From positions 1 to 64,000 of the forward strand of contig JAZKDT010000022.1 in NCBI GenBank assembly GCA_040387475.1: a stretch of DNA of 64,000 bases, in the 5' to 3' direction. This DNA comes from UBA4416 sp040387475. Its GTDB lineage: Bacteria; Bacteroidota; Bacteroidia; B-17B0; Aurantibacillaceae. Shown here piece after piece: positions 34,797-43,992 of the stretch (the stretch's first letter is position 1; every line of letters starts with the position of its first letter). The translations under genes were made by a program, and so were the position numbers. The notes under the pieces are model-generated. The model had not been told where the DNA came from. It searched no databases and worked only from the letters and a program-made list of their open reading frames with translations.

Positions 34797-36173
34797 TTAT
34801 TTAAACCATTTTTGACTGGTAATCATAAGTGCTTCCTGAACTGTTATTCTTTTAGCTCCGTTATAAGCAACCACAAAAGCACTATTACAACCTTTTTGTT
34901 TTATATTTTCTCTGTGTGAACGCGCATCTGCGTATTGATTAAAATTACCAACCATAAATTTATTAAACCCCTGCGCCATTTCACTTTTTATATTTTCTGA
35001 AATATTAAATTTCTTTGATAAGACATCGGCCTGAATTGCATTCACAAACGCACCGATTTGAACATTATACATGACATTTCCTTCTTTTCTGGCCACTGTT
35101 TCTTTTGGCTCGGTTTTAACCGGCTCTGAAGTCACAGGCTGCGTTGTGGTAACCGCTTCTGTTTTAACAGGTTCTGTATTTGTAACAGGCGGCGTTACAG
35201 GCTCTGCAGCAACGGTTGCTGTTGCAGGCGTCTCAGTTTGTACTACGGCTGTAGTTGCATCACCACTAATAGCGTCAATAGGCATTTTAACTTTTTTACT
35301 TTGATCATTTTCTAAGTAAGAAAACTCCCCATTGTCTAATTTAGCATCTGCTGATGCTGAAGATGTTTTTTCTAGAATATAAGATATTGTTAGTTCTTCG
35401 TCGTTTGGTAACGAAACCCAAACAAATTTTAATTTTCCGTCTGCCACTGAGAATGAACTTCCGTTTAGTTTGTCGCCCTTTGCGTTGAAGCCCAGTGGTA
35501 GTACTTCCTGATACTTTGCAAACCCTTTAATATTTCCTTTTTTAATTTTCACTTCAACATTATATTCACTGGCTGTTGGGCCGGGAGTAATACGCCTGGC
35601 AGAAACAATATTGGAATTTGGTTCAGTAGGGTTATCAAAGGAAGCAGTGGATGATGTAGATGCTGGAACTGCTTCTGTAGTGGCTGGAGGGGTAGAGGTG
35701 GTTTCAGGCGGTGTAGAAGACGTGGCAACCGGTGTAGCCGAGCCGTCGCCAATGGTAATTTCAGCCGGAGTCATTTCAACTACCTCTTTATTATTATTGT
35801 TTACAAACGAAAATTTAGAAGTTATAGCTTTTGTACCAGCTGCCGAAGCATCCGCAACAATTGTAAATTTAACGGTGAACTCGGGATCACTTGGCATTGC
35901 TGTCCAGATAATTTTAGCAATATTGGTGGCAAAAGAAAAATTACCTGTTTTGCTATCCAGTTCTTTAACAGTAAATCCTTGCGGAACTTCTAATTGAAGT
36001 TTTGCAAAGCCGCCGATAGTAGCCTTATTAATTTTTATTTCTGCCACAAACTCTGTTCCGACAGCCGCATTTTTAGGGAAGTTTCCTGAAATACTCACCG
36101 GCGTATCCCCGAAAAAAAAGCTGAATAAAAATACGGATACAGTGTTAAATAAAATAATAAGTGGTTTTATCAT
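34797..36173 (-). CDS. Exported protein with duplicated beta domain and C-terminal SPOR-like domain
   Basis: The 458-residue protein has a hydrophobic N-terminus (about 1-22). Two homologous beta-sandwich-like domains follow at about 24-140 and 190-295; compare IGGFAKLQLEVPQGFTVKE with IKGFAKYQEVLPLGFNAKG. Thr/Pro/Val-rich linkers separate the parts, and a SPOR-like module closes the protein (YNVQIGAFVNAIQADVL, about 372-458). The linkers suggest a protein that spans the periplasm or lies on the surface. The middle position among three linked genes with barrel, TSP3 and SPOR parts suggests one joint envelope function. I do not recognise a named family for the beta domains. Confidence 0.75.
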   Translation of the reverse strand: MIKPLIILFNTVSVFLFSFFFGDTPVSISGNFPKNAAVGTEFVAEIKINKATIGGFAKLQLEVPQGFTVKELDSKTGNFSFATNIAKIIWTAMPSDPEFTVKFTIVADASAAGTKAITSKFSFVNNNNKEVVEMTPAEITIGDGSATPVATSSTPPETTSTPPATTEAVPASTSSTASFDNPTEPNSNIVSARRITPGPTASEYNVEVKIKKGNIKGFAKYQEVLPLGFNAKGDKLNGSSFSVADGKLKFVWVSLPNDEELTISYILEKTSSASADAKLDNGEFSYLENDQSKKVKMPIDAISGDATTAVVQTETPATATVAAEPVTPPVTNTEPVKTEAVTTTQPVTSEPVKTEPKETVARKEGNVMYNVQIGAFVNAIQADVLSKKFNISENIKSEMAQGFNKFMVGNFNQYADARSHRENIKQKGCNSAFVVAYNGAKRITVQEALMITSQKWFK

Positions 36174-36182
36174 ATTGCTGGT

Positions 36183-37457
36183 TTACTGCTCAAAGAAAAA
36201 GTCAATGAGCTTATTTATCTTCTCAACATTGAATGAGTTTGCTCCTTCAAAGAACCCATCAATAGTTTGTGTAATTTCTGCGGCTGAAATATTACCGTCT
36301 TTATTGTAGTCGGCCTCAATAAACTCTGCAGGTATTTTAGATGCTTTTCCGGTTTGCGTTTGATTTTGTTTAGATTTTGCCTCTATTTCTTTTAAATAAC
36401 TTAAACTAGGAGCATTATTAAAACCTTCGCTTCTTTCCGATGATAAACTATCCCATGCTAACTGACGTTTAGCCATTGCTTCTTCATCAATTGTTACACC
36501 GAAGCCATCCACTTTTGCACCTTTTTTAGATGCTAATTCTTTATCCATGTAATCAAAAACCCCATCTTCATCCTTATCATCCGGGCAACCTTTTCCATCT
36601 ACCTTAACTCCTTTTGGTGTTCCTAAACATCTATCCTCTAAATCTTTAACCCCATCCCCATCTGTATCCGAGTTATCTACCGCTTTAAAATCTACATTAC
36701 TGTATGCATCTTTTGGTTTTTTACCAAAGTGGATGTTAAGTCCTACGTTTGCCGACGCCCAACTATCATTACCTCCGTTTTTATAGCCATCCAGATAATC
36801 GCTCATACAAATATTATAAGTTACACCAACACGCAAACTGGTGCGGAAACCCATGTTAAATTTGGCGCCAACTCCCAAAGGAATATAAAAAGTGTTGCGT
36901 GCAAAATTAGAAACTGTATCTTTTAACTGGGTTTCATATTTGTAATCTCTTTTCAAAATAGCTGATATCGGATCGTTGGCCGGAGCCTCCACTAAATTTC
37001 TGATCGATCCATCCGTCCAATAATTGTAAACAGTGCCATTCTTATCTCTTAAATCACCATAAGGATCAAACATGAGGTAACCAAAACCAGCATGAATGTA
37101 TGGAGATACATCTTTTGGCTTTTCTCCCAGACGATCAAAAAAAGCATATAAATTGAGGCCACCACCCATAACGGTTGATTGAAAATTTAAATGAGAGCTC
37201 TTATCATTATCGGTTCCTGCTAATTTACCATACATCCCATCTATACCAATGCCCAATACTTTACCTATACGATACTCTATGCCAAGATTATAACCCAGAC
37301 GCATGTCACTAAAAAAGTTAGCGTTATTCTTTTTTCCAACGTCACCTAAAAACTTTAGGCCACCCGCTTGCGCTGTAACAGACAATTGGGCAAAAGATGT
37401 ATTTAAAACAACCAAGCAAACCGCTAAAAAAGATAGTTTTGTAGAAAGTCTTTTCAT
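36183..37457 (-). CDS. Outer-membrane barrel protein with TSP3 repeats and an EF-hand
   Basis: The 424-residue protein has a signal peptide (about 1-23, ending SFAQ) and a barrel-like region (25-250). Its YNYWTDGSIRNLVEAP segment closely matches the paralogue two genes downstream (YYYWSDGSIKNIDEAAP). TSP3 repeats follow (DTDGDGVKDLEDRCLGTPKG, DDKDEDGVFDYMDKE, about 262-310), and then an EF-hand-like loop (ADYNKDGNISAAEI, about 384-397). Calcium binding by both modules is likely. It leads the three-gene set, ten bases before the next gene, with a promoter-like TTTG-N19-TAATTTAA upstream. Confidence 0.82.
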   Translation of the reverse strand: MKRLSTKLSFLAVCLVVLNTSFAQLSVTAQAGGLKFLGDVGKKNNANFFSDMRLGYNLGIEYRIGKVLGIGIDGMYGKLAGTDNDKSSHLNFQSTVMGGGLNLYAFFDRLGEKPKDVSPYIHAGFGYLMFDPYGDLRDKNGTVYNYWTDGSIRNLVEAPANDPISAILKRDYKYETQLKDTVSNFARNTFYIPLGVGAKFNMGFRTSLRVGVTYNICMSDYLDGYKNGGNDSWASANVGLNIHFGKKPKDAYSNVDFKAVDNSDTDGDGVKDLEDRCLGTPKGVKVDGKGCPDDKDEDGVFDYMDKELASKKGAKVDGFGVTIDEEAMAKRQLAWDSLSSERSEGFNNAPSLSYLKEIEAKSKQNQTQTGKASKIPAEFIEADYNKDGNISAAEITQTIDGFFEGANSFNVEKINKLIDFFFEQ

Positions 37458-37479
37458 AAATTTATCGTTTAATAATCGA

Positions 37480-37511
37480 TTAAATTAGTTGTTTTCTCGA
37501 CAAAAACAAAA
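37480..37511 (-). promoter_or_regulatory. Probable promoter of the TSP3/SPOR gene set
   Basis: On the minus strand TTTTG (37507-37511) is followed by 19 nt and TAATTTAA (37480-37487), 22 nt before the ATG. The -33 box and spacing match; the -7 box differs at two positions. Confidence 0.4.
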
Positions 37512-37679
37512 CTAAACCAAAAAAAAGGGAAGTTTTTTGAGGTAAATCGGTAATTTTAAACAAAAGAATGTTAGTTAACTTTTAAATTGGGCATTTTGTA
37601 ACGCTTTTGAAGTTCAAAAGTGTGTTAAATATGGTCAACTCACGTTCCTGGCACTTTAGCAGCTCTTAAGCCTAAATTA

Positions 37680-38747
37680 TTAGCGCTCCTTATTATTTTG
37701 ACTCATTAATCTCAGTAATTTTAGGTGAGAAACGATTCCTCCCAGGTAAGTTGTTTGATTGGGAGATATCCCATGTTGTAATAACACGCGGTATAAAATT
37801 TTATTTAAACGTGGATAATGAATATGGTGATAATGCGGGAATAAGTGATGAGCGATGTGGTTATTAAAACCGCCCAATATAAAATTAGCTATTTCGCTGA
37901 AAGGGTGCATATCGTTTGAGCTTTTGACCTGATTCATTAACCAGGAAGTTTTTATAACGCCATTTTTATCTGTTGTTGGATACTCCGTTTGTTCAACATG
38001 ATGCGTCATAAAAAACGTAAAAAGTAAAAACAGCGATTGTGAAAGATGCATTAATAAAAAACCCAATAAAATGATATACCAAGCCTGGGTTGAAAAAAAC
38101 AGAGGCAATACAAGTATAAAAGTAAGGTAGAATGTCTTTTGTATCCAAAATGACAGATGGTACCTGACGTTTTTTTTTGCCGTGTATTCATCTTTCGAAA
38201 ACAATATAATAACATCTTTTATGAATACCCAGAACAGAGAGTAAGTCATATAAGCAAACGGTGCATATATATGCTGATAACGATGATACCAAAAATGCAA
38301 GCTATTTGGAATAACACGGATGAGTTTTGAAATTTTCAGGTCAGAATCATAATCTTCCACGTTAGGCGCATAATGATGTGAATTTATATGTCGCTGCTTC
38401 CAAGCCTCGGCGTGCGCGCCAACCAGCGTGTAAATAAAAACAAAACAAAAATGATTAAGTCTCTTGCTTCTGAAGACGGTATTGTGTGAAAAATCATGCG
38501 AAAAATTAAAAGCAAAAAGTAAAGATATAAAGCCATACAGAACAAAACACAAAACGAAAATCGCCGGAGTTCGCACTATAAATAATGTATAATAACTTAA
38601 AATTGTCAATGAAAAATAGAGGATAAATTTCAATCCTACCTTTAAAATAAAATCGTTTCTATCAATGGTAAGCTCTGTATCCACTTGTTGATAAATGGTT
38701 TTTAGCAATTCACTGTCGCCGGAAATGTGAATATGTTTATCTCTCAT
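37680..38747 (-). CDS. Membrane fatty acid desaturase (copy 2)
   Basis: The 355-residue protein has the three histidine boxes of acyl-lipid/acyl-CoA desaturases: HDFSH (84-88), HINSHH (120-125) and HIAHHLFPHYHHIH (about 300-314). About four membrane helices lie between them. The boxes hold the di-iron centre that inserts a double bond into a fatty acyl chain. It overlaps the end of a paralogous desaturase gene by 11 nt, so the two are likely translated together. Position specificity and substrate (lipid, acyl-CoA or polyene) cannot be read from the sequence. Confidence 0.88.
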   Translation of the reverse strand: MRDKHIHISGDSELLKTIYQQVDTELTIDRNDFILKVGLKFILYFSLTILSYYTLFIVRTPAIFVLCFVLYGFISLLFAFNFSHDFSHNTVFRSKRLNHFCFVFIYTLVGAHAEAWKQRHINSHHYAPNVEDYDSDLKISKLIRVIPNSLHFWYHRYQHIYAPFAYMTYSLFWVFIKDVIILFSKDEYTAKKNVRYHLSFWIQKTFYLTFILVLPLFFSTQAWYIILLGFLLMHLSQSLFLLFTFFMTHHVEQTEYPTTDKNGVIKTSWLMNQVKSSNDMHPFSEIANFILGGFNNHIAHHLFPHYHHIHYPRLNKILYRVLLQHGISPNQTTYLGGIVSHLKLLRLMSQNNKER

Positions 38748-39834
38748 AGGTTGCAGATTTAAATTGTTGGTGTTGCCCCATAGCTTTTAAAAATCTAAAA
38801 TGTGAGGCGAGTGATTTTCTATATGGCATTTCCATATAAACCAATCCGTGCTTTTGAGCTATTTCCTTAAACATTGGTAATATATTAAGGTAGTGAACGT
38901 GACAAATATTTGGCAATAAATGATGCAATGCATGTGCATTAAAACCACCTAATGTCCAGTTGAAAAATACACTATCTGCATTATAATCAACGGAAGTACA
39001 CATTTGCAATTTAGGCCAACTCATATTAAGTTTATTATCAACATCGGGAACAGGATGCTTTACAAAGTCGGATAAATGAGAAACCCCGAGTACACCAACA
39101 AATAGCAACGAGATAAAAAAATGATTGAACAGGAAAGCTAATAAAACGGTGGTGACACTAAATTCCAAACAATAAGCGGGTACAATAATCATATAACATA
39201 TATATATAAATTTAAAAAAAACAAGTTTTATGGCCTCTGTAAAAGGAATTTGTATGCTAATAGTACGGCTTGAATAATTGACAAGCATTAAAGTATCACG
39301 GAAAAAAAACCAATTGATAGAATACAATAAATAAAGAAACGGCGCATATATAAACTGATATCTATGAAACCACTTTAGCTTTTGATTCTCGGTCATCCTG
39401 AACAGAGGATTGTTAAGGACATCAATATCACTTCCCTCTATATTAGTATACAGGTGATGAGAGTCATTGTGGTTTTTGCCCCATACATAAGCGTTATTTC
39501 CCTGGAGGTTAAAGCTAAGCGAGAACAAGAGTTTGTTCCAGAATTTACTTTTTACAGCTACGCCATGTGCCGCATCATGAGAGATATTAAACGCAGTTAA
39601 AAGAACGGAGAGACCCATTAACATATAGAATATATAAAAACCTGTTTTTGTTGTACTGTTCATCATCAGTACATAGAACAAAACATCCAAACCGAAATAA
39701 AGCACAATCTTAAATAACATAGTTCTATTTCCTGTTTTATTTAGTCCATGTTGACTAAAGTATTGATCAACTCTTTGGTTTAATTCTTTATAGAATTCAG
39801 AACCTTCGTCCTTTGCGAATTTTAGCTTGTTCAT
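38737..39834 (-). CDS. Membrane fatty acid desaturase (copy 1)
   Basis: The 365-residue paralogue of the gene downstream has HDAAH (86-90), HNDSHH (122-127) and HALHHLLPNICHVH (about 313-326), with membrane helices in between. The intact boxes predict an active di-iron desaturase. It comes 24 nt after a CsgG-like secreted protein gene and overlaps the second desaturase gene by 11 nt. The two copies differ in box residues (Ala-Ala against Phe-Ser; Leu-Leu-Pro-Asn against Leu-Phe-Pro-His), so they may act on different positions of one chain, one after the other. That is inference. Confidence 0.88.
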   Translation of the reverse strand: MNKLKFAKDEGSEFYKELNQRVDQYFSQHGLNKTGNRTMLFKIVLYFGLDVLFYVLMMNSTTKTGFYIFYMLMGLSVLLTAFNISHDAAHGVAVKSKFWNKLLFSLSFNLQGNNAYVWGKNHNDSHHLYTNIEGSDIDVLNNPLFRMTENQKLKWFHRYQFIYAPFLYLLYSINWFFFRDTLMLVNYSSRTISIQIPFTEAIKLVFFKFIYICYMIIVPAYCLEFSVTTVLLAFLFNHFFISLLFVGVLGVSHLSDFVKHPVPDVDNKLNMSWPKLQMCTSVDYNADSVFFNWTLGGFNAHALHHLLPNICHVHYLNILPMFKEIAQKHGLVYMEMPYRKSLASHFRFLKAMGQHQQFKSATYER

Positions 39835-39858
39835 GTTGTGTGATTTTTAAAATAAGTA

Positions 39859-40986
39859 CTATTTATTTTTGGCATTAAATCCTAAAGACGCGCCAATTCT
39901 AAATCCATCATTACTGGGAATTACATAGATATTGACCGGTAAATTAAGTTTCCCTGATTTAAACGTGCGACCAAACGCCAATACAAAACCTGTTTGAACA
40001 GCATAATCTCCGCGGCTGTCTAGGCGCTCTTTAATTTTATAAGGATTTTTTACATTTGCATTCTCCGGATTGGAATCCCACTCCTGCTCTCTATGCCATA
40101 TATTTGATTCGTCATAATATCCCTTGGCCTTCGGCGACAAATTAATGGTTGGCCCCAATGCGAATTCCCAACCATTTACATTACTTCGTAAACCATGCAG
40201 TAATGAAAAGCCTGGAATAAAATATCCCTGATCTACACCCGTTATCATCGGCACAAATTCAAACAAGGCTTGTATCTTGCCTTCGTTTAAATATTGTTTT
40301 TCAAACTGATAACCAAACTGAAACATTAAGGGTACCGCTTCAAATCCACCCACCGATTTATCTTCCTGTAATCTTTGTCCCACGTTGCCGGTAAAACAAA
40401 CAAACCCTAAACGAGGACCGTCCAATCGCAATCTGTCCTTTTTTGGATTATTCAACGCATTGTCAAAACCATTGCGTTGTGTTAACTTTGCAAGCAGATT
40501 TGGGTCTACTGATTTATTGAACATGGTGCGCACTGTTACATTAGTAAATGCCTGCAATTCCTCCGGCAAATTAAGAAACTCCATCACGGTTGTTTTTTCA
40601 ATGGATTTAGACTTCACATCAATTAAACGCAAGGTATAAATAATAGATTTTGGATACAGTTCAATACTTCCACTCAGCATTTTATCAGAATGAATAGTCT
40701 CACCAATTTCTGTTAAACATAATTTGCCATAGCAATTATTGACCGTGAGTTTATTTTTCTCTACCATGTAAGCCACATCGTAACGGTCCATAACTTCAAA
40801 GGTGTCAAGTTTCTCCAACTCAGTTCTCACGAGGTTTCCCATTTGTTGTGGCTCGCTTTTTAATCCGGAAATATCGATAGAAAGAATCGTTAAGGTTTGC
40901 TTTTGCGTAGAGTTGCTTTGTGCGGTTAGGTTGGTAGCTAACATCAACAAAGCGCCTGCAATAATTGATTTAATTGTTTTTTTCAT
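39859..40986 (-). CDS. Secreted protein with CsgG-like N-terminal and barrel-like C-terminal part
   Basis: The 375-residue protein has a signal peptide (about 1-22, ending LTAQ). Residues 30-165 read like the alpha/beta domain of CsgG/FlgO-type proteins (LTILSIDISGL, VRTELEKLDTFEVMDRYDV, SDKMLSGSIELYPKSIIYTLRLIDV). Residues 190-375 alternate polar and non-polar like an outer-membrane barrel. No N-terminal lipobox Cys is present, unlike CsgG itself. It stands before two desaturase genes in the same direction. The joint meaning is unclear, and the CsgG likeness comes from pattern, not from a firm family match. Confidence 0.65.
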   Translation of the reverse strand: MKKTIKSIIAGALLMLATNLTAQSNSTQKQTLTILSIDISGLKSEPQQMGNLVRTELEKLDTFEVMDRYDVAYMVEKNKLTVNNCYGKLCLTEIGETIHSDKMLSGSIELYPKSIIYTLRLIDVKSKSIEKTTVMEFLNLPEELQAFTNVTVRTMFNKSVDPNLLAKLTQRNGFDNALNNPKKDRLRLDGPRLGFVCFTGNVGQRLQEDKSVGGFEAVPLMFQFGYQFEKQYLNEGKIQALFEFVPMITGVDQGYFIPGFSLLHGLRSNVNGWEFALGPTINLSPKAKGYYDESNIWHREQEWDSNPENANVKNPYKIKERLDSRGDYAVQTGFVLAFGRTFKSGKLNLPVNIYVIPSNDGFRIGASLGFNAKNK

Positions 40987-41019
40987 AATACTAAATTTTA
41001 AAAAGTATGTTTTAAGTGT

Positions 41020-41184
41020 TTAATAAATAACGTCGAAGAAGGAGTTTATTCCATTGTTGGTCATGCTTTCATTGCCGTATAAGCATCTGATGTTTTTGAC
41101 GGTGTTTTTTGTGACGATAACTGCAATAAACACCATAGCGCATATAGCCGTAAGGTGCATTGTCCTTTTTAGAGTTGGTTTCAT
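41020..41184 (-). CDS. Possible 54-residue single-pass membrane peptide
   Basis: An ATG at 41182-41184 opens a frame of 54 codons ending TAA at 41020-41022. The peptide MKPTLKRTMHLTAICAMVFI continues with AVIVTKN, giving one N-terminal hydrophobic helix (about 10-25) after a basic start. A polar tail with one Cys follows. It fills the space between the 41208-42020 gene and the CsgG-like gene, all on the same strand. Coding is not proven: no homologue is recognised, and a short AT-rich frame can arise by chance. Confidence 0.35.
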   Translation of the reverse strand: MKPTLKRTMHLTAICAMVFIAVIVTKNTVKNIRCLYGNESMTNNGINSFFDVIY

Positions 41185-41207
41185 GGTATATTTTTAAGGG
41201 TTAATAA

Positions 41208-42020
41208 TTAATTATGTATGCTGTTATATATATTTACAATATCCTCGCGCTTACTTTTTTTCTTGTTTCGATAAACGATATTTACTACGTGACCCGAAAT
41301 TCTAAGGGCAGCGCCTATAATAAAAGCCGAAACCAAATTGGATGTGTTTTCAGAACCGGCACCACCATTGGCGCCAAACGCGCTTCCCAGGGCCGCAAAA
41401 TGAATTCTCGCACCACATGCAAACAAAGCAGGAGCAAGAACAGCCTCTTTTAATTTATATTCGTTCAGCTTTTTAAATTCCTTTTTTAGTGTGATCTGAG
41501 TTTCGGGAGATGATAAACTCATAACAACTGATTTCATTTCTCTATCATGAATGGTTCTGTCATGATATTTCATTCTGTTTCCTCTAAGTCTTATCTTATC
41601 AGGATTCTCTTTGTATTCAACGAACTTTACAACAGGCTCCACAACTTTTATTGAATCAGTTACTCCATTGAAGTATTTTATTAAAAATATCTCAGCTTTA
41701 GAAGACAAATAATTTGGCCCATCCAGGTTATCCGCTCGTTGGTACTTAATTTCTGAAACACCTACTTCTGTTATCCTGGCTACAACCACCGTCTTATTTT
41801 TGAAATAAATAGTATCCTGTGCACTCACTAAAAAGGCACAAAGGAGTAAAACAACAGTTAATGTTACTCTTGGATTGACCGGTAATAATTTTTGAATATT
41901 ATTGTTATTTTGCTTTTCTGATTTTTTTGCCCGTTCAAGCATCACAAAAAGATTAGCCAAACAAACTATACCAGTACTTACCAGTAAAGTGATTTTTTCG
42001 ATAGCGTTTAAAGTTTCCAT
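41208..42020 (-). CDS. Membrane-anchored protein of unknown function
   Basis: The 270-residue protein has two hydrophobic segments: about 10-30, and about 50-68 (VTLTVVLLLCAFLVSAQ). The second looks like a signal peptide ending SAQ. A domain follows with DTIYFKNKTVVVARITEVGVSEIKYQRADNLDGPNYL (about 69-105). This pattern is common in exported Bacteroidota proteins whose role is unknown. The C-terminal region includes another hydrophobic stretch (about 200-245) and a basic end. Two N-terminal hydrophobic parts in a row are odd, and no internal ATG allows the second alone to start the protein. A TAATTTTG -7 box precedes it. Confidence 0.6.
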   Translation of the reverse strand: METLNAIEKITLLVSTGIVCLANLFVMLERAKKSEKQNNNNIQKLLPVNPRVTLTVVLLLCAFLVSAQDTIYFKNKTVVVARITEVGVSEIKYQRADNLDGPNYLSSKAEIFLIKYFNGVTDSIKVVEPVVKFVEYKENPDKIRLRGNRMKYHDRTIHDREMKSVVMSLSSPETQITLKKEFKKLNEYKLKEAVLAPALFACGARIHFAALGSAFGANGGAGSENTSNLVSAFIIGAALRISGHVVNIVYRNKKKSKREDIVNIYNSIHN

Positions 42021-42041
42021 AATTTAAATAATTTTATAGGT

Positions 42042-42049
42042 CAAAATTA
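42042..42049 (-). promoter_or_regulatory. -7 box upstream of the 41208-42020 gene
   Basis: TAATTTTG on the minus strand matches TAnnTTTG and lies 21 nt before the ATG. A TTTC is found 20 nt upstream of it, a weaker -33 box. Confidence 0.4.
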
Positions 42050-42293
42050 GCTTGGCGGCGAGCAGGGATGAAACGGCTATGTAGACACTAATTCTCTATA
42101 ATTGCAAAAAATCATAAACCAGGAACAGTTCATCATGAAGAGAGGCGTTTTTTTGCAAAAAATCCAACTGAAAGTGACAGCATTTGCATTTTTCGCAAAT
42201 AATGAGTATTTTTAATAGTATTTTATACTACATACAATTGACCAAAAAATCACTTTTAGTATAGTTATAACTCACAAAAAAACGGGTAAACAG

Positions 42294-43322
42294 ATGAATA
42301 AATCAAATAGTAATAAACAAATCGCGAAATCTGCATTTGAAATGCAGGAAGTGTTTATTAAGCATCTCAAACAAGCCGTTCCGGCTAACGTTTCATTGGT
42401 AGATGACATTGCTGATCTATTAAAAATCAGCAACGATAGTGCTTATAGGCGTTTGAGAAACGAAACCGAATTGAGCCTGGACGAAACCTATAAGATCTGT
42501 AAACACTATCGTATTTCGATTGACTCCGTGTTTTCTAATAATAATGATTCTGTCACTTGTAATTATATCAAACTCACTGATTCTACACTTAATTTTGAAA
42601 GCTATTTAACCGGTATTTTGAACCAATTAATAAAACTGCAAAAATCAGATACTGCAAAAATTATTTATGCCGCCGAAGAAATTCCGATATTTCATTCATT
42701 CTATTCTAAAGAATTAGCCGCTTTCAAACTTTTTTACTGGCAACGCTCTGTTTTAAATGTACCCGAATATCAAACCAAAAAATTTGACCTCGATTCTATC
42801 CCCGAAAAACAACTGCAGTTAGCTGCCGATATTTATCAAAACTATCTTACGGTACCTAGTACTGAAATCTGGACGGATGAAACCATACAAACCACTATCA
42901 AACAAATAGAATATTACTTCGAATCCGGAGCTTTCAAAGAAAAAGAGGATACGATAAGTGTGTTACAGGAATTAAAGAAAATGATGCAGGCTATAAACCG
43001 CTATTCTGAGCACGACAATAAAAATGAAAAAGGAAATTCGCTCGTTACTCCATTTAGTTTATATAACAGTGATTTGGTTATCGGCACTAACTGTATCCAT
43101 ATCAATGTTGAACAGTCGGCTTATTCATATATCTCGTTCAACACTATGAATTCGTTAACAACGGGCAATCAACAGTTTTGTGAAGAGATAGAACACTGGA
43201 TGAAGAACCTGATCAAAAAATCGACGTTGATAAGCGGCATAGCCGAAAAACAACGCTTTCAATTTTTCAGCAAAGCCTACAAAGCTATTGACTTAAGTAT
43301 TGAACGCATTAAAAACTACTAA
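42294..43322 (+). CDS. Helix-turn-helix regulator-like protein
   Basis: The 342-residue protein has an XRE-like helix-turn-helix near its N-terminus (about 37-80, VDDIADLLKISNDSAYRRLRNETELSLDETYKI). A long helical C-terminal region without a recognised domain follows. No signal peptide or membrane segment is present. Proteins of this build occur in Bacteroidota as poorly studied transcription regulators. The gene faces away from the 41208-42020 gene, with 273 nt of AT-rich sequence between them. It ends one base before the ispD start, so both may share a transcript. Confidence 0.65.
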   Translation: MNKSNSNKQIAKSAFEMQEVFIKHLKQAVPANVSLVDDIADLLKISNDSAYRRLRNETELSLDETYKICKHYRISIDSVFSNNNDSVTCNYIKLTDSTLNFESYLTGILNQLIKLQKSDTAKIIYAAEEIPIFHSFYSKELAAFKLFYWQRSVLNVPEYQTKKFDLDSIPEKQLQLAADIYQNYLTVPSTEIWTDETIQTTIKQIEYYFESGAFKEKEDTISVLQELKKMMQAINRYSEHDNKNEKGNSLVTPFSLYNSDLVIGTNCIHINVEQSAYSYISFNTMNSLTTGNQQFCEEIEHWMKNLIKKSTLISGIAEKQRFQFFSKAYKAIDLSIERIKNY

Positions 43323-43323
43323 T

Positions 43324-43992
43324 ATGAATTCACAGTATAATGTCATTATCGTTGCTGGCGGAACAGGTTCTCGAATGCAATCAACCATCCCTAAGCAGTT
43401 TATTGAAATAAAAGGAACGCCTGTTTTAATTCACACTATCCAAAAATTTATTGATTTTGATGAATTTATCCATGTGATTGTGTGTGTTCATAAAGATTAT
43501 TTAACTGACGCCAATTTTATGTTAGCCGAACATTTTCCGGATAAAAACATACAAACGGTTGTTGGTGGTGAAACCCGTTTTCATTCGGTAAAAAATGGTT
43601 TAAATTGTATCAGCAATAAGAATGATATAGTGGGCATACATGATGCGGCAAGACCATTTGTGAATGTAGACACCATAAAGCGGTGTTTTGAAACGGCAGC
43701 AAAGAAAGGAAATGCTATTCCGGTTGTAGCCGTTAATGAAAGTATGCGCATGGTAACCAACAGTATTAATAAAGCAGTAAGCCGGGATGATTACAAAATT
43801 GTTCAAACGCCTCAATGTTTTATAGTATCCAAAATTAAAGAAGCATTTGAACAGGATTATACACCGTTTTTTACTGATGATGCTACTGTATTGGAGCGGC
43901 TGGATGAAACAATCAACCTGGTTGAAGGAAACGCGGAAAATATAAAAATCACCAATCCTTATGATCTGAAATTTGCAGAACTATATTTGTAA
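43324..43992 (+). CDS. ispD: 2-C-methyl-D-erythritol 4-phosphate cytidylyltransferase
   Basis: The 222-residue enzyme joins CTP to methylerythritol phosphate in the MEP route to isoprenoids, which include the undecaprenyl carrier used for glycan export. It has the nucleotidyl motif VAGGTGSRMQSTIPKQFIEI (about 10-29), HDAARPFV (about 105-112) and QTPQCF (about 160-165), all typical of IspD. The ATG at 43324 is preferred. An earlier in-frame ATG at 43300 overlaps the preceding gene and adds eight residues not seen in the family. It follows the regulator-like gene by one base. Confidence 0.93.
   Translation: MNSQYNVIIVAGGTGSRMQSTIPKQFIEIKGTPVLIHTIQKFIDFDEFIHVIVCVHKDYLTDANFMLAEHFPDKNIQTVVGGETRFHSVKNGLNCISNKNDIVGIHDAARPFVNVDTIKRCFETAAKKGNAIPVVAVNESMRMVTNSINKAVSRDDYKIVQTPQCFIVSKIKEAFEQDYTPFFTDDATVLERLDETINLVEGNAENIKITNPYDLKFAELYL

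Noticed and set aside
35611..35997. Open frame of 128 codons, Val/Gly/Ser-rich, plus strand
   Set aside because: It mirrors the Thr/Pro/Ala-rich linker of the SPOR-domain gene; low-complexity coding often leaves the other strand open.
42050..42293. Small gene or regulatory RNA between the divergent genes at 42020 and 42294
   Set aside because: The stretch is AT-rich with no frame, no strong hairpin and no consensus promoter for the plus-strand gene.
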